From the NCBI GenBank assembly GCA_947175265.1, contig CAMWMD010000035.1, positions 1 through 33,470 on the forward strand: a stretch of 33,470 nucleotides of DNA, in the 5' to 3' direction. The position numbers were made by a program, and so were the translations under genes. Source of the DNA: an uncultured Porphyromonadaceae bacterium (GTDB lineage Bacteria; Bacteroidota; Bacteroidia; Bacteroidales; Muribaculaceae). Numbering within the stretch: the stretch's first letter is position 1; every line of letters begins with the position of its first letter. A model generated the notes under the pieces. The model saw nothing but the letters and a program-made list of their open reading frames with translations. It was not told the DNA's origin and did no database searches. Shown piece by piece: positions 7,832 through 16,275 of this stretch.

Positions 7832-9313
7832 ATGTCAAAGACCATAAAACTTACCGCACTCGACGGCTCTCCCGTAGAGTTTGTCGATGAAGTGATCGGC
7901 AGCGGCGCCATGAAGGATGTATATTTCAGTCCTGACAAAAGTTATGTGGTGGGTTTCTTCCGCCAGCCGCAGGATGCCAATTCCAAAGACCGCCTTGAGA
8001 ATATCGTCGGCACCTACCGCGACCGCATATTCAAGCAGGTGGGGGGCGACTATTGGGAGAATCTTTTCTGCTGGCCAACCAAACTTGTGGAATGGAACGG
8101 AAAACTCGGTGTGGTCTGCCCGGCCTACCAGAAGCATTTCTTTTTCAGCGACGGCAATTTCAAAGGGAAAGAGAAAGAGGGGAAATGGTTCGCCTCCGCA
8201 AAGTTGCGCAATAAGTTCCTGACCCCTAAGCAGAAAGGCACATTCCTCTCCAACATCCACCTTTGCCTTCAGATAGCGCGTGCCGTGCGCCGTCTCCACG
8301 CGGCCGGCCTCGCCCACTCCGATCTCTCCTACAAGAATGTGCTCGTGGATCCCGAAACCGGAAGGGCCTCCATAATCGACTGCGACGGACTCGTGGTGCC
8401 GGGGAAATACCCACCCGATGTGGTGGGCACGCCTGACTTCATCGCCCCGGAGGTGTTGCAGACCCGTTCTCTCAAGATTGACGACAAAAACCGGAAGTTG
8501 CCGAGTATCCTCACCGACCGCCACGCCCTCGCGGTGCTGATATATATGTATCTTCTCAATCGTCACCCCCTGCGCGGCGGGAAAGTCAACGATCTCGACC
8601 CCACAAAGGATGAGGAACTCTCGATGGGCGAGAAGGCTCTCTTCGTTGAGCATCCCACCGACAGGAGCAACCGCCCCAAAATCGACAACCTGAACCCCTC
8701 CGAACTTCCGCAGGGCGATGTGGATAAGCGTCCCTACACACTTTGCGGCCCTTATCTCGCCGAACTCTTCCGCAGGGCATTCATCGACGGGCTGCATGAC
8801 CCGTCGAAACGCCCCACCGCCGACGAATGGGAACTCGCCCTGGTGAAGACCACCGACCTCATACAGCCTTGCCAGAATCCTGCCTGCGAGGCAAAATGGT
8901 TCGTCTTCGACAACACCACAAAGCCCAAATGCCCTTTCTGCGGAACGGAATACCACGGGCAACTCCCCGTGCTCAACCTATACTACTCCCCCACTAAAGG
9001 GAGATTCCTCCCCGACAATTACCGCCTGATGGTCTACGACAAGCAATCGCTATATATGTGGCACGCCAACCGCCTCGTCACTCCCAACGAGAGGATTGAC
9101 CCGGAAGATAAGAAACCTGTCGGCGATTTCCATTTCCACAAGGGGAAATGGATACTCATAAACAGAAGGCTCCCCGATATGTGGGAAATAACATCCTCGG
9201 GGAAACGGCAGGTGAAGCCCGGAGATTTCGTCGAACTCACCGACGGCAAACAGATACTTCTCTCCTCGGCCGAGGGGGGACGCCTCATTGTGGTGCAGCT
9301 GGTAAACTCATGA
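7832..9313 (+). CDS. Ser/Thr protein kinase with zinc ribbon (TerY-P triad)
   Basis: Protein of 493 residues from the ATG at 7832; the frame extends to a TTG at 7802 overlapping the phosphatase stop, but the ATG gives a better N-terminus. Kinase motifs are the glycine loop GSGAMKDVY (23-31), catalytic loop HSDLSYKN (D164, N169), metal-binding IDCDG (D183) and GTPDFIAPE of the activation segment. The usual VAIK lysine is not evident: the matching strand reads YVVGFFRQ, with Arg44 the only basic residue there. A zinc ribbon (C347, C352, C367, C370) follows, then a beta-rich tail of about 115 residues reminiscent of an FHA fold. Predicted kinase of the Ter signalling triad, acting opposite the upstream phosphatase. 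Cytoplasmic. Confidence 0.9.
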   Translation: MSKTIKLTALDGSPVEFVDEVIGSGAMKDVYFSPDKSYVVGFFRQPQDANSKDRLENIVGTYRDRIFKQVGGDYWENLFCWPTKLVEWNGKLGVVCPAYQKHFFFSDGNFKGKEKEGKWFASAKLRNKFLTPKQKGTFLSNIHLCLQIARAVRRLHAAGLAHSDLSYKNVLVDPETGRASIIDCDGLVVPGKYPPDVVGTPDFIAPEVLQTRSLKIDDKNRKLPSILTDRHALAVLIYMYLLNRHPLRGGKVNDLDPTKDEELSMGEKALFVEHPTDRSNRPKIDNLNPSELPQGDVDKRPYTLCGPYLAELFRRAFIDGLHDPSKRPTADEWELALVKTTDLIQPCQNPACEAKWFVFDNTTKPKCPFCGTEYHGQLPVLNLYYSPTKGRFLPDNYRLMVYDKQSLYMWHANRLVTPNERIDPEDKKPVGDFHFHKGKWILINRRLPDMWEITSSGKRQVKPGDFVELTDGKQILLSSAEGGRLIVVQLVNS

Positions 9314-9373
9314 CCCCGGAATAACGTCTTTCATTAAAAATTTCACTGATTCTCAATACTCTATTTCCCCAAT

Positions 9374-10771
9374 ATGGCATCCTCAATAGAAAAACAGGCC
9401 ATAGCACGAATTTTCGCCGACCTCATCAAGGCCGACCGCATAGTCGATCTCGGCGAGATGGAATTTTGGGAGAAGATTTGCCCCAAATATGGTATAAACC
9501 GTGAGATACATCTTCAGGCCAAGAAACTCCCCCTTGCGGAGGCACTTGAAATAATAGCCGATTCAGCCGATGCATCCCTGAGGAAGTCGCTGCTTGAGGA
9601 TTGCCGCGACATGACGGTGTCAGATGGTTTCTGCGCCCACTCCGAGGCTCTGATTATGAGTGCAATCATATTGAGGCTCGAGGGTGGCCTCGACGGAAGG
9701 GTCGAGGTGTATTCGATACCGCGCTCGAATTTCAACATTGATGTGGCCACGGTGGTGTATGTGGAGTCGGAGACGGATGAGGAGATGAACGCGGTGATAA
9801 GCCACGACTTCCGCTCTATCTTCAAGGAGTTTCAGCTTGCCGGTTTCCATTTCATCTATCTCCCACATATCATAAACCATTACCGCGACACGGATAAAAC
9901 CCGCTTCAAGCAGATTCTCGGCTTCCTTGCCCCCGACATGAAGGAAGAGAGCATAAATGCCACATACGAATCTCTCATGACGATGACCTCGGCAAGTTTC
10001 TGCCAGGATATTTTGTGCAACAAATGCGGCATCGACCAGCTACGCCACACCTTCCCCTCCCTCCTCATAAAATTCGGCAACAGTTTCGTCGATGACGTGG
10101 AATATGCCAATTACCTCCAGATTGAGGTGGATGAGGGGATTCTTCATTACGTACAGGGATTCGTGGATTCTTTCTGCGATATGCTCAGCAGCGACGTGTT
10201 CATCGTCAAGACCTCCGAAGAGCGCGACAACCAGTTTCATTTCTTCGGTTTCTACAAACAGTTGCTTGAGATTTTCCTCATCCGCAAGAACATCAGGAGC
10301 ACCATACTCATCAACCCCTTCAGCAACCAGATATTCTTCCCGGGTATAGACGGCTGGCTGAACGAGGTGAGCCGCAAGGAGCGTGCTTTCTACGCCCTTC
10401 TGCTCTGTCAGGGGGATGAGGGTCTGAATTTCGTAAAACCGAACTCGACAAAGTTGGATACCTACAACCGCAGGATGGAGAAATACCAGCGGCGGTATAA
10501 TGAGATTTACCGTATGATAGGTGGCACGGCCCAGAATCCACCCAATCTCTCCAACAGCAAGATACTCCGCCCGCTACTGACCCACCTCCGGGCTTCGCTC
10601 AGGAATCTCAAGGGGCTTTACAATCCGGACGACTACATGATTTCGGAGAATCCGCCGAAACATTACCGCGTGCATATCGACCCGTCGCTGATTAGAGTGG
10701 AGCCCCCGGGAAACGGCAATCCCATACCTCTCCACGACTCCGAATTCTACCGCCGCGTGATGAAGGCCTGA
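9374..10771 (+). CDS. TerB-like N-terminal domain protein of unknown function
   Basis: Protein of 465 residues. Residues 10-100 look like a TerB-type helical domain with its two acidic metal-binding segments: ADLIKADRIVDLGEMEF (D21, E28, E30) and CRDMTVSDGFCAHSEAL (D79, D84, E91). The remaining ~360 residues are not recognised. They include mixed alpha/beta segments, a CNKCG pair near residue 217-220, and a C-terminal region with a basic helix (YNRRMEKYQRRYNEIYRMIG) reminiscent of helix-turn-helix tails. TerB domains are associated with the membrane/metal side of Ter systems. Last gene of the operon, 60 bp after the kinase; no terminator separates it from the Ca2+ ATPase, whose promoter begins two bases after its stop. 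Confidence 0.7.
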   Translation: MASSIEKQAIARIFADLIKADRIVDLGEMEFWEKICPKYGINREIHLQAKKLPLAEALEIIADSADASLRKSLLEDCRDMTVSDGFCAHSEALIMSAIILRLEGGLDGRVEVYSIPRSNFNIDVATVVYVESETDEEMNAVISHDFRSIFKEFQLAGFHFIYLPHIINHYRDTDKTRFKQILGFLAPDMKEESINATYESLMTMTSASFCQDILCNKCGIDQLRHTFPSLLIKFGNSFVDDVEYANYLQIEVDEGILHYVQGFVDSFCDMLSSDVFIVKTSEERDNQFHFFGFYKQLLEIFLIRKNIRSTILINPFSNQIFFPGIDGWLNEVSRKERAFYALLLCQGDEGLNFVKPNSTKLDTYNRRMEKYQRRYNEIYRMIGGTAQNPPNLSNSKILRPLLTHLRASLRNLKGLYNPDDYMISENPPKHYRVHIDPSLIRVEPPGNGNPIPLHDSEFYRRVMKA

Positions 10772-10772
10772 G

Positions 10773-10804
10773 TTTGCACATATCGCCCAAGTTTGCTAAC
10801 TTTG
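10773..10804 (+). promoter_or_regulatory. promoter of the Ca2+ ATPase gene
   Basis: TTTG (10773-10776), a 20-bp spacer and TAACTTTG (10797-10804) match the Bacteroidota -33/-7 consensus very well. Start of transcription is expected near 10811, giving a leader of about 60 bases. The gene can thus be expressed independently of the Ter operon. Confidence 0.7.
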
Positions 10805-10869
10805 TCCCGACATTCCACGACGCCGGATATGAAGATTCTAAATGACCCAAGACTAAACACACAAAATAA

Positions 10870-13530
10870 ATGGCAGAACAAAAACATTTTACCGGCTTGA
10901 CCGACGCGGAAGTGCTGAAGAGCCGGCAGCAGAACGGAGTCAATATCCTGACTCCCCCCGAGAAAGATCCTCTGTGGAAGAGGTTTCTTGAGAAATTCGG
11001 AGATCCGCTGATCATCATCCTCCTCATCGCGGGTGCCCTCTCGATAGGGATATCCTGTTATGAATACTGGGGACTCGACAAGGGTGCCGGAGTATTCTTC
11101 GAGCCGATCGGCATCTTCATCGCCATCCTGCTCGCTACCGGCCTCGCTTTCATTTTCGAACTTAAAGCCGACAAGGAGTTTGCGCTGCTCAATCAGGTGA
11201 ACGACGATGAGCCGGTGCAAGTGATCCGCAACGGCAATGTCACACAGGTGCCCCGCAAGGATGTGGTGGTGGGTGATATCGTCATCCTCAACACCGGCGA
11301 GGAGGTGCCTGCTGACGGCGAGCTCCTTGAAGCCGTGTCGCTTAATATCGACGAGTCTACCCTGACCGGCGAGCCGATGTGCCACAAGACCACCGACCCG
11401 GAGCAATTCAATCCCGAGGATACTTTCCCTTCCAACCATGCCATGAGAGGCACAAAGGTGATGGAGGGTCACGGGGTGATGAAGGTATTCGCCGTGGGCG
11501 ACAAGACGGAGAACGGAAAGGTGTTTGAAGCCGCACAGATCGACGACAGCGTCAAGACCCCCCTCAACGAGCAACTTGACGGCCTGGGCGACCTCATCAC
11601 GAAAATATCCTACTTCTTCGCCGCACTTATCGTGGCAGGGCGTATCGCCATGTATTTCTTCAACAACTCTTTCGAGTGGGTTGAATTCGTGGCCTATCTC
11701 CTTCAGACCCTGATGATCGCCGTCACTCTCGTGGTGGTGGCTGTCCCTGAGGGTTTGCCGATGGCGGTAACTCTCTCGCTGGCATACTCCATGCGCCGTA
11801 TGCTCAAGACCAACAACCTTGTCCGCAAGATGCATGCTTGCGAGACCATGGGCGCTACTACAGTAATCTGCACTGACAAGACAGGCACGCTGACGCAAAA
11901 CCAGATGCAGATCTATAAGACCAACTTCTTCGGAAATCCTTCGGACGACGTGCTCTACGAGGGTATAGCCGTCAACTCCACAGCTCAACTTGACCTCTCA
12001 GGAGATAAGCCTCAGGTGCTCGGCAATCCTACGGAGGGTGCGCTGATACTCTGGCTCAAGGAGCGTGGCGTGGATTATGCCAAACTGCGTGAGAATGCGC
12101 AGAGAGTGGAGGAACTCCCCTTCACCACCGAGCGCAAGTATATGGCTACGGTGGTGAAATCTTCTACCGGCAAGAAGATTCTATATGTGAAGGGCGCGCC
12201 GGAAATCGTATTCGGCATGTGCAAGGATACAGCCGGAGTGACAAAACAGGAGATCGACGCGCAGCTGCTCGAGTATCAGAATATGGCCATGCGTACCCTC
12301 GGTTTCGCATATCAGGTCATCGAGGATGGCGACGTGACCATAAAAGATAATAAGGTGGCCGCTGAGAAACTCACCTTCCTCGGCATCGTGGCCATATCCG
12401 ACCCTGTACGCGCAGATGTGCCGGCCGCTGTCAAGGAGGTGATGGACGCCGGTATAAAGGTGAAGATCGTGACCGGCGATACCCCCGGTACTGCTAAAGA
12501 GATAGGGCGCCAGGTGGGTCTTTGGAACGATTCATTCGATGGCGACGAGAACATCATCACGGGCACAGAGTTCGCTGCCCTCTCCGATGAGGAACTGCGC
12601 AGCCGAGTAGGCGATATCAAGATTATCGCGCGTGCCCGCCCGATGGATAAGAAGCGTCTCGTGGAGTCGCTGCAGGCCAACAATGAGGTCGTGGCCGTGA
12701 CCGGCGACGGCACAAACGATGCTCCTGCTCTCAAGGCCGCTCACGTGGGTCTCTCTATGGGTGATGGCACCTCTGTGGCAAAAGAGGCTTCCGACATTAC
12801 TATCGTCGACAACTCTTTCTCTTCTATCGGCCGCGCCGTGATGTGGGGACGCTCTCTTTTCCAGAACATCCAGCGTTTCATTCTCTTCCAGATGACCGTC
12901 AACGTGGCTGCATGTTTCATCGTGCTCGCCGGAGCATTCATGGGCACCGAATCACCCCTTACAGTGACGCAGATGCTTTGGGTGAACCTCATCATGGATA
13001 CTTTCGCGGCTATGGCCCTCGCTTCGCTTCCTCCCTCGGAGAGCGTCATGAAGGAGAGGCCGCGCAGCCGTGAGGCATTCATCATCAACCGCCCCATGTG
13101 GCAGTCGATTGTGGGTGTCGGAGGCATCTTCTTCCTCCTCCTGCTCGGCATACTCTACATCTTCGAGCATTACAGCGTGGAATCTATGACACAACTGTTC
13201 ACTTTCGCTGAACAGACGGTGAAGGAAGGGCAGCCTGCCCTCACGGCATACGAGCTCTCCATGTTCTTCACGATTTTCGTATTCCTGCAGTTCTGGAACA
13301 TGTTCAATGCCCGCGCTTTCGAGACCGGACGTTCGGCATTCCACTTCAAGGGAGCCAGCGGATTCGTCATGATTGCCCTTATTATCGTGATAGGCCAGAT
13401 ATTCATAGTTTCTGTAGGCGGGGAATTCTTCAACGTAACCCCCCTCCGCATCCTCGACTGGCTCATCATCATTGGAGCCACCTCGTTCGTGCTCTGGATA
13501 GGCGAACTCATCCGCCTCTTCAAGAAATGA
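10870..13530 (+). CDS. calcium-translocating P-type ATPase (P2B/PMCA-like)
   Basis: Protein of 886 residues, the usual length for bacterial P2-type Ca2+ pumps. It has the A-domain ESTLTGEP, the M4 ion-site motif PEGLP (P293-P297), phosphorylation motif CTDKTGTLTQ (D336), hinge motif VTGDGTNDAPA (D613) and the M6 segment LWVNLIMDTFAAMALA whose Asn and Asp coordinate Ca2+ in PMCA-type pumps. About ten membrane spans are visible in the expected pairs. It would export Ca2+ from the cytoplasm using ATP. It follows the Ter operon directly on the same strand; since TerD proteins bind Ca2+, a functional link is plausible but not shown. A 48-bp palindrome lies just past its stop. Confidence 0.93.
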   Translation: MAEQKHFTGLTDAEVLKSRQQNGVNILTPPEKDPLWKRFLEKFGDPLIIILLIAGALSIGISCYEYWGLDKGAGVFFEPIGIFIAILLATGLAFIFELKADKEFALLNQVNDDEPVQVIRNGNVTQVPRKDVVVGDIVILNTGEEVPADGELLEAVSLNIDESTLTGEPMCHKTTDPEQFNPEDTFPSNHAMRGTKVMEGHGVMKVFAVGDKTENGKVFEAAQIDDSVKTPLNEQLDGLGDLITKISYFFAALIVAGRIAMYFFNNSFEWVEFVAYLLQTLMIAVTLVVVAVPEGLPMAVTLSLAYSMRRMLKTNNLVRKMHACETMGATTVICTDKTGTLTQNQMQIYKTNFFGNPSDDVLYEGIAVNSTAQLDLSGDKPQVLGNPTEGALILWLKERGVDYAKLRENAQRVEELPFTTERKYMATVVKSSTGKKILYVKGAPEIVFGMCKDTAGVTKQEIDAQLLEYQNMAMRTLGFAYQVIEDGDVTIKDNKVAAEKLTFLGIVAISDPVRADVPAAVKEVMDAGIKVKIVTGDTPGTAKEIGRQVGLWNDSFDGDENIITGTEFAALSDEELRSRVGDIKIIARARPMDKKRLVESLQANNEVVAVTGDGTNDAPALKAAHVGLSMGDGTSVAKEASDITIVDNSFSSIGRAVMWGRSLFQNIQRFILFQMTVNVAACFIVLAGAFMGTESPLTVTQMLWVNLIMDTFAAMALASLPPSESVMKERPRSREAFIINRPMWQSIVGVGGIFFLLLLGILYIFEHYSVESMTQLFTFAEQTVKEGQPALTAYELSMFFTIFVFLQFWNMFNARAFETGRSAFHFKGASGFVMIALIIVIGQIFIVSVGGEFFNVTPLRILDWLIIIGATSFVLWIGELIRLFKK

Positions 13531-13545
13531 AATTTGCAATCCTGT

Positions 13546-13593
13546 ATTAATCGGGCGGGAAGAGATGCCGGCATCTCTTCCCGCCCGATTAAT
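13546..13593. terminator. 48-bp perfect palindrome after the Ca2+ ATPase
   Basis: Two 24-base arms (first arm starts ATTAATCGGGCGGGAAGAG) are exact reverse complements with no loop between them. The RNA would fold into a very stable hairpin 15 bases after the stop codon. The downstream sequence is AT-rich (CTTATAAAAA) without a clear T-tract, so it may act as a transcript-end stabiliser or a weak bidirectional terminator. Confidence 0.75.
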
Positions 13594-13682
13594 CTTATAA
13601 AAATCCCAAAGCTCGTGCTCTCACAGTCCTCACAGCTCTCCCCAGCCTGGCAGCCCTATTAATCCGAAATTATCACTCCTTT

Positions 13683-13714
13683 TTTGGCCGAATCTAAATT
13701 TTTAGTTAATTTTG
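13683..13714 (+). promoter_or_regulatory. promoter of the Dcp-like peptidase gene
   Basis: TTTG (13683-13686), a 20-bp spacer and TAATTTTG (13707-13714) match the Bacteroidota promoter consensus. The leader to the ATG at 13784 would be about 63 bases. Confidence 0.7.
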
Positions 13715-13783
13715 GCTTCGCTTACTGTCCTCTTTGTGGGTGCAGGTATTAAAAATTCCAGTCAAACCTAAATCTTCAACACC

Positions 13784-15988
13784 ATGAATTTGAAAAAATT
13801 TGTAGGCGCGGCGTTTCTTCTCCTGACAAGCATCCCCACCATCCAGGGTGCCACCGCCGGAACAGAGACCAACCCATTTTTCGCCCCTTACAACACACCC
13901 TTCGAGATTCCACCTTTTGACAAGTTCACCCCTGCCCACTATATGGAGGCTTACGAGGAGGGTCTGAAACAGGCTCGCCATGATCTTGACCTGATAGTGA
14001 ACAACCCCGAGGCTCCTACTTTTGAGAACACAATTCTCGCTATGGACAAGATGGGAGCACTGCTCGAACGTGTGAGCCGCGTCTTCAATTCCGTGACCCA
14101 GACCGATATGACTCCGGAACTGTCGGAGATTAACGACAGGATAACTCCCCTTGTTTCCGCTTATCATGATGAAATCTCAATGGACCCGAAACTGTTCGCG
14201 AGAATAAAGGCTATCTACGACAATCTTGACAATCTGAATCTCGATCCCGACCAACGCAAACTGGTGGAATCAACCTACAAGAGTTTCGCACGCAATGGCG
14301 CTTTGCTAAGCCCGAATGACAAGGAGACTCTCAAGAAACTCAACAATACCCTTTCAGAACTCTATCTGAAATTCAATAAAAACCTTCTCTCCGCCACTAA
14401 TGAGTTTGAACTCATCGTAGACGACGAGAAGGAACTTTCCGGCATCCCCGAATCTACAAAAAAGGCCGCTCTTGAAGCGGGAAAAAAGCGCGGACACGAA
14501 GGGAAATACGTCTTCACGCTCCATGCCCCCAGCCGTCTGGCTCTCCTCAAGAACGCCGACAACCGCGATTTGAGGGAAAAGATGTATAAGGGGTATTCCT
14601 CCCTCGCCTCCTCCGGTCAATACGACAACAGACCCGTGATTAACGAAATACTCAAGACAAGGGCTGCCAAAGCGAAACTGCTCGGTTATCCCGATTACGC
14701 CACATACATGACAGAGAAGGTGATGGCCGGTTCCCCGGCCGAGGCTCAGAAACTGATGCAGCAGATGTGGGGCCCGACTGTACAGAAAGTCAAGGAAGAA
14801 ATCGCAGAAATGCAGCAAGTCGTAGACCGCGATGGCCTGGGATTCAAAATCGCACCGTGGGACTACTATTACTACTCCGATAAGGTGCGCAAAGAGAAAT
14901 ATGATATCGACGAGAACCAACTCCGCCCCTATTTCCAGATTGACTCCGTGAGAAACGGCATATTCACGATGGCAAACCGCCTGTATGGAGTGACGTTTAC
15001 CGAGATTCCCGATGCTCCGAAATATAATCCGGAAGTTAAGGTCTACGATATGAGGGATGCCAACGGTGAGCACGTGGCGGTATTCATGACCGACTACCAC
15101 CCCAGGGCATCAAAACGCCAGGGAGCATGGGCAAGCAAGTTCAAGGCTTCCTATATTGACGAAAATGGGAATGATATCCGGCCTATCAACTTCAACGTCG
15201 GTAATTTCACTGCCCCCACCGCCGATGTCCCCTCGCAACTCTCTCTTGACGAAGTGGAGACGATGTTCCATGAATTCGGACACGGCCTCCATGGGATGCT
15301 TTCCCGCGCCCGCTATAAATCTCAGTCAGGCACCTCCGTCGACCGTGATTTCGTGGAACTTCCATCACAGATACATGAGCATTGGGCATTCGAGCCGGAA
15401 TTGCTCAAGACCTACGCCAAACATTATCAGACGGGTGAGGTGATTCCCGATGAACTGATAGAGAAACTTGAAGCCTCATCGACGCATGGCTCAGGATTTC
15501 ACATGGCGGAACGCATCACGGCCGCTTGGCTCGACATGCAGTATGGCCTTCTCAATCCTGAGGGGGATATCGACATAGAGGCATTCGAACAGCAGGTGGT
15601 GAATGACCTCGGGGCTCCCTCAGAAGTGGAATACCGTTACCACAGCCCGTACTTCAAACATATTTTCGGCGGAGAAGGGTATGCCGCCGGTTATTACACC
15701 TATATGTGGGCTGAGGTGCTCGACTGCGACGGATTCGAACTGTTTGAGCAAAACGGCCTGTTTGATAAGAAGACAGCCGACTCCCTGCGTGAGAATATCC
15801 TTGAAAAAGGGGGAAGCGAAGACCCAATGGCTCTGTTCATACGTTTCCGTGGGCATAAACCTACCCCGGATGCCCTCATGCGGAAATACGGCCTCGACCC
15901 GAATGCTCCGAAAATAAATCTCAAAATAAACGAAGAGAAGGCTGCACCGAAGAAAACGACGAAAATCAGCCCCAAAATTGTTGAATAA
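13784..15988 (+). CDS. dcp: M3-family peptidyl-dipeptidase (Dcp-like), exported
   Basis: Protein of 734 residues with a signal peptide (positively charged start, hydrophobic core to about residue 22). The zinc-protease motif HEFGH (H496, E497, H500) lies in MFHEFGHGLHGML, and the third ligand is expected in the downstream FVELPSQIHEHW segment. Family M3 Dcp enzymes remove C-terminal dipeptides from oligopeptides; with a signal peptide it should act in the periplasm on peptides imported by the cell. A Lys-rich tail beyond the catalytic domain makes it somewhat longer than the E. coli enzyme. It is monocistronic, with its own promoter and a strong terminator. Confidence 0.9.
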   Translation: MNLKKFVGAAFLLLTSIPTIQGATAGTETNPFFAPYNTPFEIPPFDKFTPAHYMEAYEEGLKQARHDLDLIVNNPEAPTFENTILAMDKMGALLERVSRVFNSVTQTDMTPELSEINDRITPLVSAYHDEISMDPKLFARIKAIYDNLDNLNLDPDQRKLVESTYKSFARNGALLSPNDKETLKKLNNTLSELYLKFNKNLLSATNEFELIVDDEKELSGIPESTKKAALEAGKKRGHEGKYVFTLHAPSRLALLKNADNRDLREKMYKGYSSLASSGQYDNRPVINEILKTRAAKAKLLGYPDYATYMTEKVMAGSPAEAQKLMQQMWGPTVQKVKEEIAEMQQVVDRDGLGFKIAPWDYYYYSDKVRKEKYDIDENQLRPYFQIDSVRNGIFTMANRLYGVTFTEIPDAPKYNPEVKVYDMRDANGEHVAVFMTDYHPRASKRQGAWASKFKASYIDENGNDIRPINFNVGNFTAPTADVPSQLSLDEVETMFHEFGHGLHGMLSRARYKSQSGTSVDRDFVELPSQIHEHWAFEPELLKTYAKHYQTGEVIPDELIEKLEASSTHGSGFHMAERITAAWLDMQYGLLNPEGDIDIEAFEQQVVNDLGAPSEVEYRYHSPYFKHIFGGEGYAAGYYTYMWAEVLDCDGFELFEQNGLFDKKTADSLRENILEKGGSEDPMALFIRFRGHKPTPDALMRKYGLDPNAPKINLKINEEKAAPKKTTKISPKIVE

Positions 15989-15993
15989 ACCTC

Positions 15994-16029
15994 AAGGAGC
16001 GGCGACTTTCCGTTGCCGCTCCTTTTCTT
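15994..16029 (+). terminator. intrinsic terminator of the Dcp-like gene
   Basis: AAGGAGCGGCGAC pairs with GTTGCCGCTCCTT (one G-T pair) around a TTTCC loop, and a T-rich tract (TTTTCTTT) follows. It starts six bases after the stop codon. Confidence 0.9.
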
Positions 16030-16156
16030 TCCCCATACACAGACACTTACACAATTATCCCTCAATTCTGGGCTTCCGACATTCATTACGGCATCCTGAT
16101 TAAACCCGCGAATCAAGCCAATTACCCCTTCAATCAGTTAAAAACGACCCTATAAT

Positions 16157-16187
16157 TTCGTAATTTAAGACAAATTGCCTACCTTTG
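16157..16187 (+). promoter_or_regulatory. promoter of the transketolase gene
   Basis: TACCTTTG at 16180-16187 matches the -7 box. TTCG at 16157-16160 lies 19 bp upstream, an imperfect -33 element. The leader would be about 80 bases. Confidence 0.5.
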
Positions 16188-16275
16188 CGGTGGATTTCCC
16201 ATTGTATCCTTTGTTTTTCAGAGATGCAATTTATGGGAATGCCTCTTTTTTGATACTAATCAACTACAACATAGA

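Noticed and set aside
7835..8962. Minus-strand frame of 375 codons
   Set aside because: Antisense shadow of the kinase gene; no motif recognised.
10747..11988. Minus-strand frame of 413 codons rich in His
   Set aside because: Antisense to the Ca2+ ATPase N-terminal half; composition is what reverse reading of its codons would produce.
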